The notes beneath the pieces are model-generated. The model was not told the DNA's origin. It worked only from the letters and a program-made list of their open reading frames with translations, and did not search any database. A stretch of 64,000 bases of DNA from Molossus alvarezi (taxonomy: Eukaryota; Chordata; Mammalia; Chiroptera; Molossidae): assembly GCA_037176705.1 (NCBI GenBank), contig CM073888.1:43778810-43842809 (forward strand), written 5' to 3'. Made by a program: the position numbers and the translations under genes. Below are positions 1-11,218 of this stretch, one piece after another (positions within the stretch are counted from its first letter, which is position 1; each line of letters opens with the position of its first letter).

Positions 1-535
1 CTTCATCTTATAGCTGAAAGTGTGTACCTTTTTACCAACCTCTCCCCGCTTCTCCCACTCCCCAGCCGCTGGCACTACTATTCTACTCTGTTTCTAAAAA
101 TTTGACTAAAAAAGTAGTCCACATATAAGTGATATAATGCAGTATTTGTCTTTCTGTCTGGCTTAATTTACTTGGCATGATGCCCTCAAGGTCTATGCAT
201 GTTGTTGCAAATGGCAAGATTTCCTTCTTCCTCATGTCTGAATAATATTCATAATTTTCTTTATGAATTCATCCATTGATGGGCAATTAGCTTGTTTCCA
301 TATGTCGGCTATTGTGAATAACGCTCTAATGAACATGGGAGTACAGAGGTCTGTTCAAGAATGTTTTCATTTCTTTTGAATGTATACCCAGAAGTGGAAT
401 TATTGGATCATACAGCAATTCTATTTTTAATTTTTGGAGGACCCTCAGTTCTGTTTTCCACACAGGCTGCACTAATTTACATTCCTACGAGCAGTGCACA
501 AGGGTTCCCTTCTCTCCACATCCTCACTGAAAGGT
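1..535 (-). mobile_element. L1 3' end (ORF2 end and 3' UTR), old, truncated by window edge
   Basis: On the minus strand this matches the familiar mammalian L1 3' region. The ordered landmarks are a C-rich 3' UTR block near 40-70, the segment for a 'ready to move into the 3' UTR' spacer near 120-180, and ORF2 C-terminal codons toward 535. Many substitutions and no open frame show it is old. It belongs to an L1M-like lineage by resemblance only. Confidence 0.7.
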
Positions 536-544
536 TTTAAGCAA

Positions 545-900
545 GAGGCCGATTTAATTTAGTGTGAGTTTTAGAAAGGCCTACCTGGCTGAGTTACAGG
601 AGGGCAACTGTGAATGCAGGGAGGTGAGTGAACAGCCCACTGCCAGGTTCAGAAAGAGGTGGGTGGCTTGGATTAGTGACAGTGGAAATAGAGACAGGTG
701 GGTGGATTGGAGAAGAATATTGAAAATAAAATTTATGAGACTTGGTAGTGACTACATCTAGGAAGTAAGGAAAAAGGAGAAATACAGGAAGATTGCTGGG
801 GATAGCTGATGTTTACTGAGGCAAGGGTACATTGAGGGTAGGGTGGTGAGGCAGGGGAAGGAGGGTCTAGGAGGCCAGGGAAAGACCGCATGTTCAGTCT
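545..900 (-). mobile_element. L2-like ancient LINE fragment
   Basis: The stretch with gains such as 'ctggctgagtt', 'cagggaggtgagtg' and 'ggtggcttggattag' follows, in order, the reverse complement of the L2 reverse-transcriptase 3' coding region as I remember it. It is strongly diverged. The call rests on word order only. Confidence 0.4.
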
Positions 901-1084
901 GAGGTGTCGGTAAGAAAGTCATTCAAGTGATGATGCTGCACAAACACTGTATGTATGGTTTGAGAGGTTGTTAATGGTAATTGGAGCAGACATAGAGCTC
1001 TCAATTTGTTTTAATGCAGTCTTTAATGCGTGAGGATGGAGTAGAAAAATGGTAAATAAAAGGTTAAAAAAACATTTATTTATC

Positions 1085-1215
1085 CACCCATGCCACATTC
1101 ATTAAAAGAATATTTATTGAAGGTTTTGTTTATAACAGACATTCTAGTGAAGTAGTGAGCTAGGCAAATCCCACTTTGAAAGTTCCTGGTCTCAGTGGAA
1201 ATAAATTCAGAATGT
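1085..1215 (-). mobile_element. L2 3'-end-like fragment
   Basis: A region with 'atatttattgaagg' and a following 'cctggtctcagtgg' resembles the reverse complement of the L2 3' end. It is short and diverged, so the family is uncertain. Confidence 0.3.
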
Positions 1216-1437
1216 TGAGATCAAATGGCCAATGTTACCTTCAGGAAGACATAAGCAAATCAAATTTGGTTTTACTTTATTTAATTTTTTTAGACATCTA
1301 AGTGCTCTATTGGCTACTATTTTACAAGCTTGCTAATTAATTTCTATCATATATTTGTATTTGTATATCCAGAAATGCTTATTGATAGACTATTCTTTTA
1401 TATATTCTTTCTTGAACTTTATTAGCATCAAAAGCCA

Positions 1438-1562
1438 CCTAACAATACAATATACAGGTGATGTATTATAGAATTACATGGTTGAAACCTATATAATTTT
1501 ATTAACCAATATCAACCCAATAAATTCAATAAATGCTTTTTAATAAAATTAAAAAAATAAAA
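1438..1562 (+). mobile_element. L1 3' terminal fragment
   Basis: The last 120 bases of an L1 3' UTR: a block ending in 'aaccaatatcaacccaata' followed by an A-rich tail at about 1535-1561. The same 3' end is seen in the larger copy ending near 11215. No coding part remains. Confidence 0.6.
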
Positions 1563-2125
1563 CGCCACCTACATATTACTCACTGGAAGAAGAAATATGT
1601 TGCAAGGAGAGGCTTTTTCTTTTTCTTTTTTTGTAGGTGTGTGAAATAACTTTATCACCCAAAATATATTACTGAAATATTCTGCATATGGCAGTTTTAC
1701 AAATGTAATTTAAAAATATTCAGTAGGGTGTGATGGAAGCAAAAAGAACACAGCTTGGATGAGCTCAGGACCTGCAGTGCCAGACAAGTAAGTCACAGGA
1801 GGGAAGAGGCAGCTAAAGGGGGGCAGTGGTGACCTGTGTGGAGCTGCTGCTGGAGGTGAAACCAGAATCACAGAATGCTCTAGGCTGGTTCTCAGCACAG
1901 CGAAACGGGAAGAGCAAGAGTTCCTAGACCTCCAAGGAACCTTCACTCCATTTTCTTAAATTAGGAGCTGCTTCAAATATTTTAGAAGTAAATCATGAAA
2001 TGAGGACACGAAAGAAGCACTCATTGTTGCAGAATACTGTTAAATAACATCTTTGTCCCATATGAATACTTTAACCACATGTTTGTCAAATATCGCAAAG
2101 ATCTGCTTTAGAAACATCCAGGACT
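1563..2125. other. Low-copy DNA, nothing recognised
   Basis: About 560 bases between an L1 tail and the first HAL1-like element. I see no repeat, open frame of note or regulatory motif. Confidence 0.5.
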
Positions 2126-3590
2126 TTCAGTCAAGATGGTGGTGCAGGTGCAGGCGGTACTCGCATCCTCCCACACCCACATCAGAATTACAACTAAACT
2201 ACAGAACAATCATCCTCCAGAACCTCCTGAAATCTAGCAGAAGAGACGTCCTACAACTAGGGATTTCAAGAAGCCACATTGACACTGGTAGGAGGGGTGG
2301 AGACGCAGAACGGAGAACGGGCTGGTTGCACACCCACCGGTGGCGGATAGAAATTGGGAGAGATGTCGCGGCTGCAGAGGTTCCCCCTGAGGAGTGAGAT
2401 GCCCCAGACCCTCCCAGCCCAGGGTTCTGGTGCCAAGAAGAGAAGTCTCCATAACTTCTGCTTGTGAAAACAAGTGGGGGTTGTGGCTGAGTGAGATAGA
2501 CGGAGGGCTGCTGGAGTTCCAGGCAGTTCCTCTTAAAGGTCCACACCTGGACTTACTTGGACTCGCTCCCTCTGAGCTCCAGCACTGGGGCAGCAATTCA
2601 ACATGCACCAGAGTCCAGAGGGGTACTGAATTGTCTGGCATCAGGAAGAGAGCTGGCGGGGTGGTGGGGGTGGGGGTCTTTGTCCCAGACAAAAGTGCTG
2701 GCAGAGGCCATTGTATCTTTTCTGAGCCCTCCTCCCTCAGAGACAGTAGGTGGGTGCCATATCTGAGTCTTCATCAACCTGGCTCACACTCTTCACCGCA
2801 CCCTGGTGCTTCCCTGAGACCCCACCCCACCCAACTTGTGGCCCACCCAAGCTATTTCCAGAGGCTTTTCCACAGGAATGGCCTGTCATGGCTCATGCTT
2901 CAGATTTTCCTGAAATCTCTCAAACAAGCCTCAGTGTGCCCCATACCTCTCATAGGTGGCCCCAGGCCTGGCACTAGTGGAAGGCAGTCTTAGTCCACAG
3001 CTTGGCTTTTCCTGGGAACCTCCAAGCCCAGTTCAAGTAGCAGCCGTCTGCAGATCACTTTGCAGTTCATGCCGGGTGGCCCCGAACAGAACATGGGTGA
3101 TGGCTGATCTTGGCCTGCACCTCCTGGGAGGCCTCAGAGCCAGTGCACCCTTTGGACAGCTTTGGACTATGTCAAAGTACCACCCAATCACCTCTAAGAG
3201 CAACACACTCAAAGGGTGGACTCAGCAGATACCAAAGTCCTGCTCTGTGGGGTGGGCCCTCCACTGCTGATCCTCCACAGTGGTCACAGCCAGTCCTTGT
3301 AAATGATTGGCCTGGGGCTAAATCCCTCCCATTGACATGCCAACAGCAATCAAGGCTCAACTGCAACAGGAGAGTGTACAGAGCCCACACTGAGGTGAGG
3401 TGCACCTGGATTGCTCAGCTTGGGTGATCGAGGAGGCGATGTCACTAGACCCTACAGAACACTTACTACATAAGGCCATTCTACCAAGGCTAGGAGATGT
3501 AGCAGCTCTGCCTAATACATAGAAACTTACACAGGGAGGCTGCCAAAATGAGGAGACAAATAAACAATAAATAGAACAAACAACAAAAAC

Positions 3591-4426
3591 ATGTCCCAAA
3601 TGAAAGAACAGAACAAAATTCCAGGAAAAAAAAAAAAAAAGTGCAAAACAAAATGGAGACAAGCAATTGTCTAGATACAGAGTTATAAACACTTGTTATA
3701 AAGATGCTCAATGAACTTAGTGAGAACGCCAACAGAATAACAAGGGACATAAAAACCATAAAAAAGAAATAGTCATAAATGAAGGATACAATAACTGAAA
3801 TGAAGCATAATTTACAGGGAATCAACAGTAAAGTAGATTAAGCTGAGATTCAAATCAGTGATTTACAATATAAGGAAGAAAAAACACCTAATTAGAAAAA
3901 CAAAAAGAAAAAAAGAATTAAAAAAAATTAAGATAGTGTAAAGAGCCTCTGGACCAACGTTTGCATCATGAGAGTGCCAAAAGTAGAAGAGAGAGAAGAA
4001 ATTGAAAATCTACTTGAAAAAACTAATGATAGAAAAATTCCCTAATTTGGTGAAGGAAATAAACATACAAGTCCAAGAGACACACAGAATTTCAAACAAA
4101 ATGAACCCAAAAAGGCCCACACCAAGACATATCATAATTAAAATGCAAAATTTAAGGACAAAGAGGGAATTTTAAAACATCAAGAGAAAAGCAGTTACCT
4201 ACAAGGGAACTCCCATAAGACTGTCAGTTGATTTCTTAACAGAAACTTTGCAGGCCAGAAGGGATTGGCAAGAAATATTTAAAGTGATGAAAAGCAAGGA
4301 CCTTCAGCCAAGATTACTTTACGCAGCAAAAAGGTAAAGGAATTTATCATCACTAAACCAATATTACATTAAATGTTGAAGGGTCTTCTTTAAGAAGAAG
4401 AAATAACCAGATAAAAAATATGAACA
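3591..4426 (+). pseudogene. Broken L1 ORF1 of HAL1-like copy 1
   Basis: The reading frame starts MSQMKEQNK and passes through a lysine- and glutamate-rich coiled-coil region, then the RRM and C-terminal domain region. The latter is seen as pieces such as VQETHRISNKMNPKRPTP-like (4060-4125) and the ETLQARRDWQEIF stretch (4244-4285). Several in-frame stops and small shifts interrupt it. Alignment to copy 2 in the other orientation identifies the same start and end. Confidence 0.65.
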
Positions 4427-4680
4427 GCCTTGGCTGGTTTGGCTCAGTGATTAGAGTGTCAGCCTGAGGGTCAAAGAGTCTTGGGTTTGATTTCAGCTGA
4501 GGGCACATACCTCGGTTGTGGTTAGTCCTCACCCTGGTCAGGTTATGCGGGAGGCAGCCAAATGATGTGTCTCTCTCACATTGATGTTGCGCTCTCTCGC
4601 TCTCGCTCCCTCCCTCCCACCCCCCCTCCCACTCTATCTAAAAATATTTGAAAAAATATCCTTGGGTGAGGATTAAAAAA
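4427..4680 (+). mobile_element. VES SINE, long subtype
   Basis: It has a tRNA-like head ('gccttggctggtttggctca'), a pyrimidine-rich middle and the 3' stem-loop 'tccttgggtgagga' before an A run. It sits exactly at the junction of ORF1 and 3' UTR of the HAL1-like copy. A duplication is not clear because a (CA)n tract has grown from the tail. Confidence 0.85.
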
Positions 4681-4694
4681 ATTATATATATGTA

Positions 4695-4695
<1 letters not shown>

Positions 4696-4726
<31 letters not shown>
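4696..4726. repeat. (CA)n microsatellite
   Basis: About 15 CA units directly after the SINE tail, most likely grown from it. Confidence 0.95.
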
Positions 4727-4728
<2 letters not shown>

Positions 4729-5095
4729 TATACATAGTTGTCAACAATTGAATCTAAAAAACAAAATAAATGAGCAAACAGAAAAGAAACAGACCCATAG
4801 ATACAAAAAACATTTTGATGATTGCCAGATGGGAGGGGGTTGTGGGGATGGGTAAAAAAAAGTGAAAAGATCAAGAGGTAAAAATTAGTAGTTACAGAAT
4901 AGTAACGGTGATGTAAAGTATAGCACAGGGAATATAGTCAGTAATATTCTAATAATTATGTATGGTGTCAGATGGTTATGAGATTTATTGGGGTGATCAC
5001 TTTTTAAGTTATGTAAATGTGTACATCTGAAACTAATATAATACTCTATGTCAACTGTAATTGAAAAATAAAATATGTTTTAAAAGACAAAAAAA

Positions 5096-5400
5096 TCATT
5101 AGAGCTCTCTCCAAGGATTTTGGTACATATAGCTAAATTCTATGGTAAAGTATGCTTTCTAAATAACATCTGTTTAGGTTGAAATTATAACATATTATGT
5201 TTAAAGAAAGGAAAATAATCTTCACAGTAGAAATAAGGTGTTCTTGTTCTAAAATACATTCACATAAAATTTGGAAAACAAGCTGTAATTTCATTGAATA
5301 CATCCAATTTCTAAAATTTCCTTGTTTAGAAACGTGCAAATTTACAAATAGGTGGGAGTTGGATTGCTTTAGGTCAAGCAAAACAAATATATGACCCTAT
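5096..5400. other. Spacer between the two inverted HAL1-like copies
   Basis: About 300 bases of low-copy AT-rich DNA separate the 3' ends of the two elements. Nothing recognised. Confidence 0.5.
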
Positions 5401-5412
5401 CTGAAGGTCTTT

Positions 5413-8205
5413 GTATTTTTGTTTTCTTTAATCCTTATCTGAGGCTATGTTTTCATTGATTTGATTTGATTTTTTCTCTCTTTCTTTTAAAAACTTATCT
5501 TTATTGTTGAATGTATTACAGATGTCACCCCTCTTTTTCCCTCATTGACCCTCTTTCCCTCACTCCTGCCCCCTTCTGCCTTCCCAACTCTATTGTCTGT
5601 GCCCATTGGTTATGCATATATGCATATGCATTCTTTGGCTTATCTCTTCCCATCTCTCCTTCCCCTTGCCCTTTGAGGTTCATCAGTCTAACAACCAATT
5701 TGTACTTCTTAATCCCTTCATCTTTTTTGCCCATCCTCCCAACCCCCCTCCCATCTGGGAACCAACAAAAAGTTCCCTGTATCTATGAGTCTATTTCTGT
5801 TCTGCTTGCTCATTTTATTTGTAGATTCAGTTATTGATAGATATATATTTGTTGCCATTTTAGTGTTCATATTTTTGTTCTTCTTCTTTAAGAAGACCTG
5901 TCAACATTTCTTATAATACTGGTTTGGTGGTGATGAACTCCTTTAGCCTTTTCTTGTCTGGGAAACTCTTTATATGGTCATTGATTTTAAATGACAGCTT
6001 TGCAGGATAGAGTAATCTTGGTTGTAGGTTCTTGCTTTTTATCGCTTTGAATATTTCTTGCCACTTCCTTCAGGTCTGCAAAGTTTCTTTTGAGAAATTG
6101 GCTGACAATCTTATGGGAGTTCCATTGTAGGTAATTTACTGCTTTTCTCTTGATGCTTTTAAGATTCTCTCTTTGTTTTTAACCTTTTGCATTTTGATGA
6201 TGATATATCTTGGTGTGGGCCTCTTGGGGTTCATCTTGTTTGGGACTCTCTGTGCTTCCTGCACTTGTATGTCTGTTTTTTTTTTATTTTTTATTTTTTT
6301 CACCAAGTCAGGGAAGTTTTCTGTTATTATTTTTTTCAAATAGGTTTTCAATTTTGTGCTTTCTCTTTTCCTCTTCTGGCACACCACGACATGAATGTCA
6401 GTACACTTGAAGTTGTCCCAGAGGCTCTTTACACTACCTTAATTTTTAAAATTCTTTTTTTCTTTTTGCTGTTCTGATTGGGTATGTTTTGATTCCTTAT
6501 ATTCCAAATCAATGGTTTGCTTCTTAGCTCCACCTACTCTACTATTGATTTTCTGTAAATTATTTTTCATTTTGGTCAGTGCACACTTTATTTCTGACTG
6601 GTCCTTTCTTATGTTCTTGAGGTCCTCACTAAGTTCCTTGAAGTTCTCATGAAGTTTTGAAATTCTCACTAAATTACTTGAGCTTTCTTATAACCAGTGT
6701 TTTGAACTCTGCATCTGTTAGATTGCTTATCTTCATTTCTTTTGGTTCTTTTCCTGGAGTTTTGTTCTGTTCTTTCATTTGGGACATGTTTGTTTGTGTC
6801 CTCATTTTGGTTGCCTCCTTGTGTTTGTTTTTATGTATTAGGTAGAATACCTGTGTCTCCTAGGCTTCTTAGGGTAGCCTATTGTAGTAAGTGTCCTGTA
6901 GGGTCCAGTGACACAGCCTCCCTGATCACCTCAGCCGGGCCCTTGAGGTACACTCCTCGTGTGTACTGTACACCCTTCTGTTGTAATTGAGTCTTGATTG
7001 CTGTTGGCATGTCAATGGGAGGGATTTACTCAGGCTGATCATCTACAAGGACTGGCTGTGCCCACTGACCACTGACCTCTGACTACCTTGGAGGATCGAA
7101 TGTGCGGGGGCCACACCACACAGAGCAAGACTTACTTCAGCAGGGCTCTGGTACCCACTGAGTTTACTCCTTGAGTGTATTGCTTGTGGAGGTGGTTGGG
7201 TGGTTGTGCTTCGACATGGTCTGAAGCTATCTCCTGGGTGTGCTGCCTCTTGGGCAAGGTCAGCTACTGCCTGTGTTCTTTCAGGGGCCACCAGGCATAA
7301 ACTACAAAGTGATCTGCAGATGGTTGCTTCTTGTGCTGGGCTTGGAGGTGCCCATACAAAGCCCAGCTGTGAACCAAGGTTGGTTGCTTCTAGTGCCCGG
7401 TCTCGAGCCACTTAGCAAGAGGTATGGGGCGCACTGAGACCAGATGCTGCTTGTTTGAGAGAGTTTAGAAAAATCTGAAGCAGGATCCAAGACAGGCTAA
7501 TCCTATGATAGAGCCACTGGAAACAGTTTGGGTGGGCCTAAGTTGGGTGGGGCAAATAGTGTGAGCCAGGTTGCTGGAATCCCAGATATGGCACCAGTCT
7601 GCTTGTCCCATGAGAGAAGGGCTCAAAAGGAACAACACCCTCCACGAGCATGTCTGTCTGGAAGAAAGATGCCTCTCCAGCTCTTGCCCTGATGCCAAAC
7701 AACTCAGTTCTTCCATGTGTGTCTCTGATATCTTTCAAGCTGCCTCCCCCATGCTGGAGCCCAGAAGGAGTGAGTCTGAGTAAGTCCGTGTGCAGGCCCT
7801 TAAGAGGAGCTGCCTCAAACTCCCTCAGCCTCAGCCTCCCTCAGCCTCAGTTCCGGTTGGTTTTTACAGCCAGAAGTTCTGGGGATTTCTCTTCCTGGAA
7901 CTGGAACCCTGAGCTGTGGGACCTGGTGTGGTACAGGGACCACTTGCTCCTTGGGGAGGACCTTCACAGCTAGGGTATCCTCCTGATTTGTATCCACCAT
8001 ATGTTGGTATGGGACCAGCCTGTCTGCACCTCCACCCCTCCTACCAGTCTTGATGTGGCTGCTTCTTTACTTTCGTAGTTGTAGGACTTTCATTCAGCTC
8101 AATTTCAGGCAGTTCTGAATGATGGTTGTTCTTCAGTTTAGTTGTAATTTTGATGTGGTTGTAGGAGGAGATGAGTACCATATTTACTTATGCTTCCATC
8201 TTGAC
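5413..8205 (-). mobile_element. HAL1-like (ORF1-only L1) retrotransposon, copy 2, full length
   Basis: Read on the minus strand it has a 1.42-kb 5' UTR starting at 8205 with the same 'gtcaagatgg' start as copy 1, ORF1 (6787 to 5860), a 3' UTR and an A-rich tail. ORF1 runs straight into the 3' UTR with no ORF2, and no insertion confuses the junction here. It is flanked by the duplication 'ctgaaggtcttt' at 5401-5412, with the diverged partner at 8206-8217. The first 150 bases of the 3' UTR (5712-5859) match copy 1. The rest (about 5487-5711) is a different tail shared with the L1s at 30905, 31780, 40926 and 47340. Confidence 0.75.
5860..6787 (-). pseudogene. Broken L1 ORF1 of HAL1-like copy 2
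   Basis: The frame spans about 309 codons, a little shorter than usual for mammalian ORF1p. It begins MSQMKEQNKTPGKEPKEMK. The middle has a coiled coil (LHENFKELSEDLKNIRKDQS, 6440-6670). The C-terminal RNA-binding region reads ENFPDLVKKI and QEAQRVPNKMNPKRPTPRYI (6136-6390). The end reads FITTKPVL and MLTGLLKEEEQKYEH. Stops and frameshifts break it at several points, so no protein is expected. Confidence 0.75.
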
Positions 8206-8218
8206 CTGAAGTCTGTTT

Positions 8219-8424
8219 TCATGGACTTCAGAGAAAGAGGAAGGGAGAGAGAGACAGAGAGAAACACTGATATGAGAGAGAGAGAAACATTGATTGGTTA
8301 CCTCTCATATGCACCCCGGCTGGGGATGGAACCCACAACCTAGATATGTGCCCTGACTGGGAATCGACCCCATAACCTTTTGGTGTGTGGGATGACTCCA
8401 GTCAACTGAACCACCATGCCAGAG
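8219..8424 (-). mobile_element. VES SINE, classic subtype, inserted in the HAL1 duplication
   Basis: Minus-strand tRNA-like head ends at 8424. Its imperfect duplication is 'ctgaagtctgttt' (8206-8218) and 'ctgaaggtcttt' (8425-8436). This is also the target sequence of the HAL1-like copy, so the site occurs three times (5401, 8206, 8425). Confidence 0.85.
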
Positions 8425-8549
8425 CTGAAGGTCTTTTTGAGACAGGCAGACTTTGAGACTTTTAATGTGACAATGCTATATTGTTGACTATTAAATTGTT
8501 AATAACAATTGAACAGGGAGGGATTCGTCCTATCCAGTCAAATTCAGAT

Positions 8550-8660
8550 AGTAAATAAACATATAACAAACACTCAGGTATGTTAGGCATTGGGACAGGG
8601 TCTTGGGTTACAAAGATACAAAGACTCAAAACCTCTTAATTCAGCAAGAACTTTCCTCAG
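8550..8660 (-). mobile_element. L2 3'-end-like fragment
   Basis: The words 'ggcattgggacagg' and 'ttacaaagatacaaag' follow the reverse L2 3' end. Weak, diverged match. Confidence 0.35.
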
Positions 8661-9884
8661 CAGTATCTGTTTAGCAAACATACATAGATCCTAGTGTATT
8701 ACTTGGTACACATGGCTGGGAACACTCAACAATATCTATCCATTCCTATCTGGTTTAGGAACATCACTTACATTTTCATGTGCGCACAACCCTTTTGTTT
8801 AACATTGCTGAGAAGTGAAGTGTCACATTAACAAATTTCTTAATGTTCTAGATAACTGGTCATTGTATCAGTCAGTGTTCATTTAAGCAAACAGAAGTTG
8901 CTCTTTGTATTTTAATATAAGGAATTAGAGGTTTCACACCTGTCAGATGGGATAGGAAAGAGCAGGTCAAGAAGCACATTGCTACCAGTCTTACTTAGCC
9001 AGCAACACTGAAGTGGGTGGTCCTTAAGGCTTGAAAGACAGCACTGTGTGCTTTTCCTCCACTATCTGCTCGGCATCTGTAACTAGGGAATGGCGGCCTC
9101 TCCTCTCCTTTGGAATCTCCCCAAGTGCCCCATTCCCGTTCTCATAGTCTCGTTCTTTCCCAGTCAATATCCTAACTTTTACAAAAGGGGCTGGACAAAG
9201 TTCAGTGTGAGTTCAGCTTTCATCATTATGCAGCCAACTATGGAATCACATTTTGGATTTGATTTTCAGATATCTCAACCCTGCAGCTACAAGATATAAA
9301 AGGGTCTTTCAGGACAGTCCTAAAGGCTCTGGTTCCCTAACTGTGCTTGAGAATTTAAAGGCTTTCCTTCTGTAAACCACAGTGTCGTGTATCCATCCAG
9401 TCAGCCCCATAGCCGTTGTTGTCAAACTTTCTACTAGAACATTTGATTGCAAAGTTGTATGGTCTTTCAACACTTAGCTTTCTATAGTCACTTAATTCCA
9501 GGCAACTAGTAGTGGAAATTTAAGGAATTATTTTGCCATTGCATGTTATGAACCCAAGGTCTCACTTTTTACCAGAACTGAGGTTATTCAAATCATACAA
9601 TGTATCACAGATTCTCTCCTTTGAGGTTCTGTTTTCCCAAAACTGCTGCCAATGCGAAATGTTCTAAGTGCCAGAGGTTGGTCATTAAAGCAGAACTCAC
9701 TCTGTCTATTCTAACCATGAAGGGTTTTAATACAGAGAATTAAGGACCAACAAACCACTGGAAAGGCTAGGGGACCAGAACCAGAGAAGTCATTTCTCAG
9801 CGTCTCCTCCTGAAGTATTGACATGGGTAAATCCCAAGAGCTCATGCAGACTTCCCATGAACCTTCTATCTGCTGACTCCATGG
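8661..9884. other. Low-copy DNA
   Basis: No confident repeat or gene. A short open frame at 9090-9299 has no family resemblance and no coding signal, and I treat it as chance. Confidence 0.5.
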
Positions 9885-10220
9885 GAGGGTTTGGCAAACC
9901 ATGGCCCATAGAAAAAAATCTGCCCCTGCTTTTGTACAGTGTGTGAGCTAAGAATGGATTTGCACTTTTAAATGGTTGGAAAAAACCGAAGCAGAATAAT
10001 GTTTTGTGATGTGATGATTGCAAGGAATTCATTCCAGTGGCATTGTTCACACATACAGGTCGACTGGTGCTCAGTGCTCACTGGTGCATGTGCTGTTTGG
10101 GCTGCTTTTGTGCTGCAGTGGCAGGGTGTAGTCTTTGTGACAGAGACTGCATGGCCTATGAAAGACTCAAATATTTACTTACTATTCTCTAGCCCCTTGC
10201 AAAAAGCTGGCTGACCCCTG
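9885..10220 (-). mobile_element. hAT-Charlie-type non-autonomous DNA transposon
   Basis: The ends 'gtttggcaaaccatggccca' and 'agctggctgacccctg' are the diverged inverted ends of a widespread mammalian hAT family. The middle part with 'gagctaagaatgg' and 'tttaaatggttggaaaa' fits the long form of that family. The same family occurs twice at 56.2-56.7 kb. I do not give a Repbase name because I am not sure of it. Confidence 0.6.
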
Positions 10221-10394
10221 GTCTATGCATCTGACTACTTCTACTTCGGGCAGACAATGGCTTCTCTTTCTCTTCTGCCTTTAAAGTCTCATTGGCCAAT
10301 CCTTAGAGGCATATGGGGAAAATAATTTTGGAAAATTCTACTCTCGGTTTCTCCTCAGGATTGCAGAGAAGCCATAGTACTGAGTTGACAACAG

Positions 10395-11215
10395 ACAATC
10401 GAGAATAGGTATAACAGATATGAAAAGATGCTCAATATCACTAGTTATAAGGGAGATGCAAATCAAAACCACAATGAAATGCCACTGCACATCTGTTAGA
10501 ATGGCTATGGTCAATAAGACAGGTAGTGACAAGTGTTGGAGAAAACGTGGAGAAAAAGAACCCTCACACCCTACTGGTGGGAATGTAAAATGTTCTAGCC
10601 ACCATGGAAAACAGCATGGAAGTTCCTTAAACAATTAAACATAGAACTACCACAGGACTCAGAAATTCCTCTTCTGTATATCTACCCCCAATTTTTAAAA
10701 ACACTTATTCATAAAGATATATGTACTTCCATATTCATTGTAGCATTATTCACAATAGCCAAGACAAGGAAACAACCTAAGTGCCCTTCAACGGATGACT
10801 GGATAAAGAAGAAGTGGTACATATATACAATAGAATACTATTCAGCCTTTAAAAAGATGAAATATTGCTGTTTGCAACAACCTGGATAGATCTTGAGAGA
10901 ATCATGTTAGTGAAATCATGCTAGATGGAGAATGACAAGAACCATGTGATTTCACTCATATGTGGGATAGAAAACAGAAAGCATCAAATGAAGAAACTAA
11001 ACAAACTCATAGATAAGACAACAGAATGGTGGTTGTAAGGGCAGGATGAAGAGGGTTAAGTGATCATATATATGGTGACAGAAAGAGACTAGAGTTCTGG
11101 TAGTGAGCACATAATAGAGTATACAGATGTGGCATTATAAACTCCTATAACTGAAATTTATATAATGTTATTAAACAATGTTACCCCAATAACTTTAATA
11201 AAAATAAGTAAATAA
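10395..11215 (+). mobile_element. L1, 5'-truncated, ORF2 C-terminus and 3' UTR
   Basis: The sequence starts in the ORF2 C-terminal region ([20 protein letters not shown] at 10420-10480, the conserved cysteine-rich tail) and runs through the 3' UTR to an A-rich tail at 11190-11218. Stops interrupt the frame. It is an old L1 with a 3' end like the fragment at 1438-1562. Confidence 0.8.
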
Positions 11216-11218
11216 AGA

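Larger units (their letters stand above)
2126..5095 (+). mobile_element. HAL1-like (ORF1-only L1) retrotransposon, copy 1, full length at 5' end
   Basis: The element starts with 'agtcaagatggtgg' at about 2132, an L1 5' UTR start, and has a 1.46-kb 5' UTR. ORF1 begins at the ATG at 3591 and is broken by many stops. Near 4240-4330 it still encodes a recognisable ORF1p C-terminal stretch (ETLQAR-W-IF, then a PA-K-like stretch). Right after the ORF1 end (about 4426) comes a SINE and then the 3' UTR (4735-5095) with its A-rich end. ORF2 is absent, which is the half-L1 (HAL1) plan. ORF1p in this family is an RNA-binding trimer, so such elements depend on another L1 for reverse transcriptase. The reverse-complement partner lies at 5413-8205. 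The copy is non-functional. Confidence 0.7.

Noticed and set aside
2394..2993. 199-codon frame near the 5' end of the HAL1-like copy
   Set aside because: It lies in the L1 5' UTR and the matching region of copy 2 does not keep the frame.
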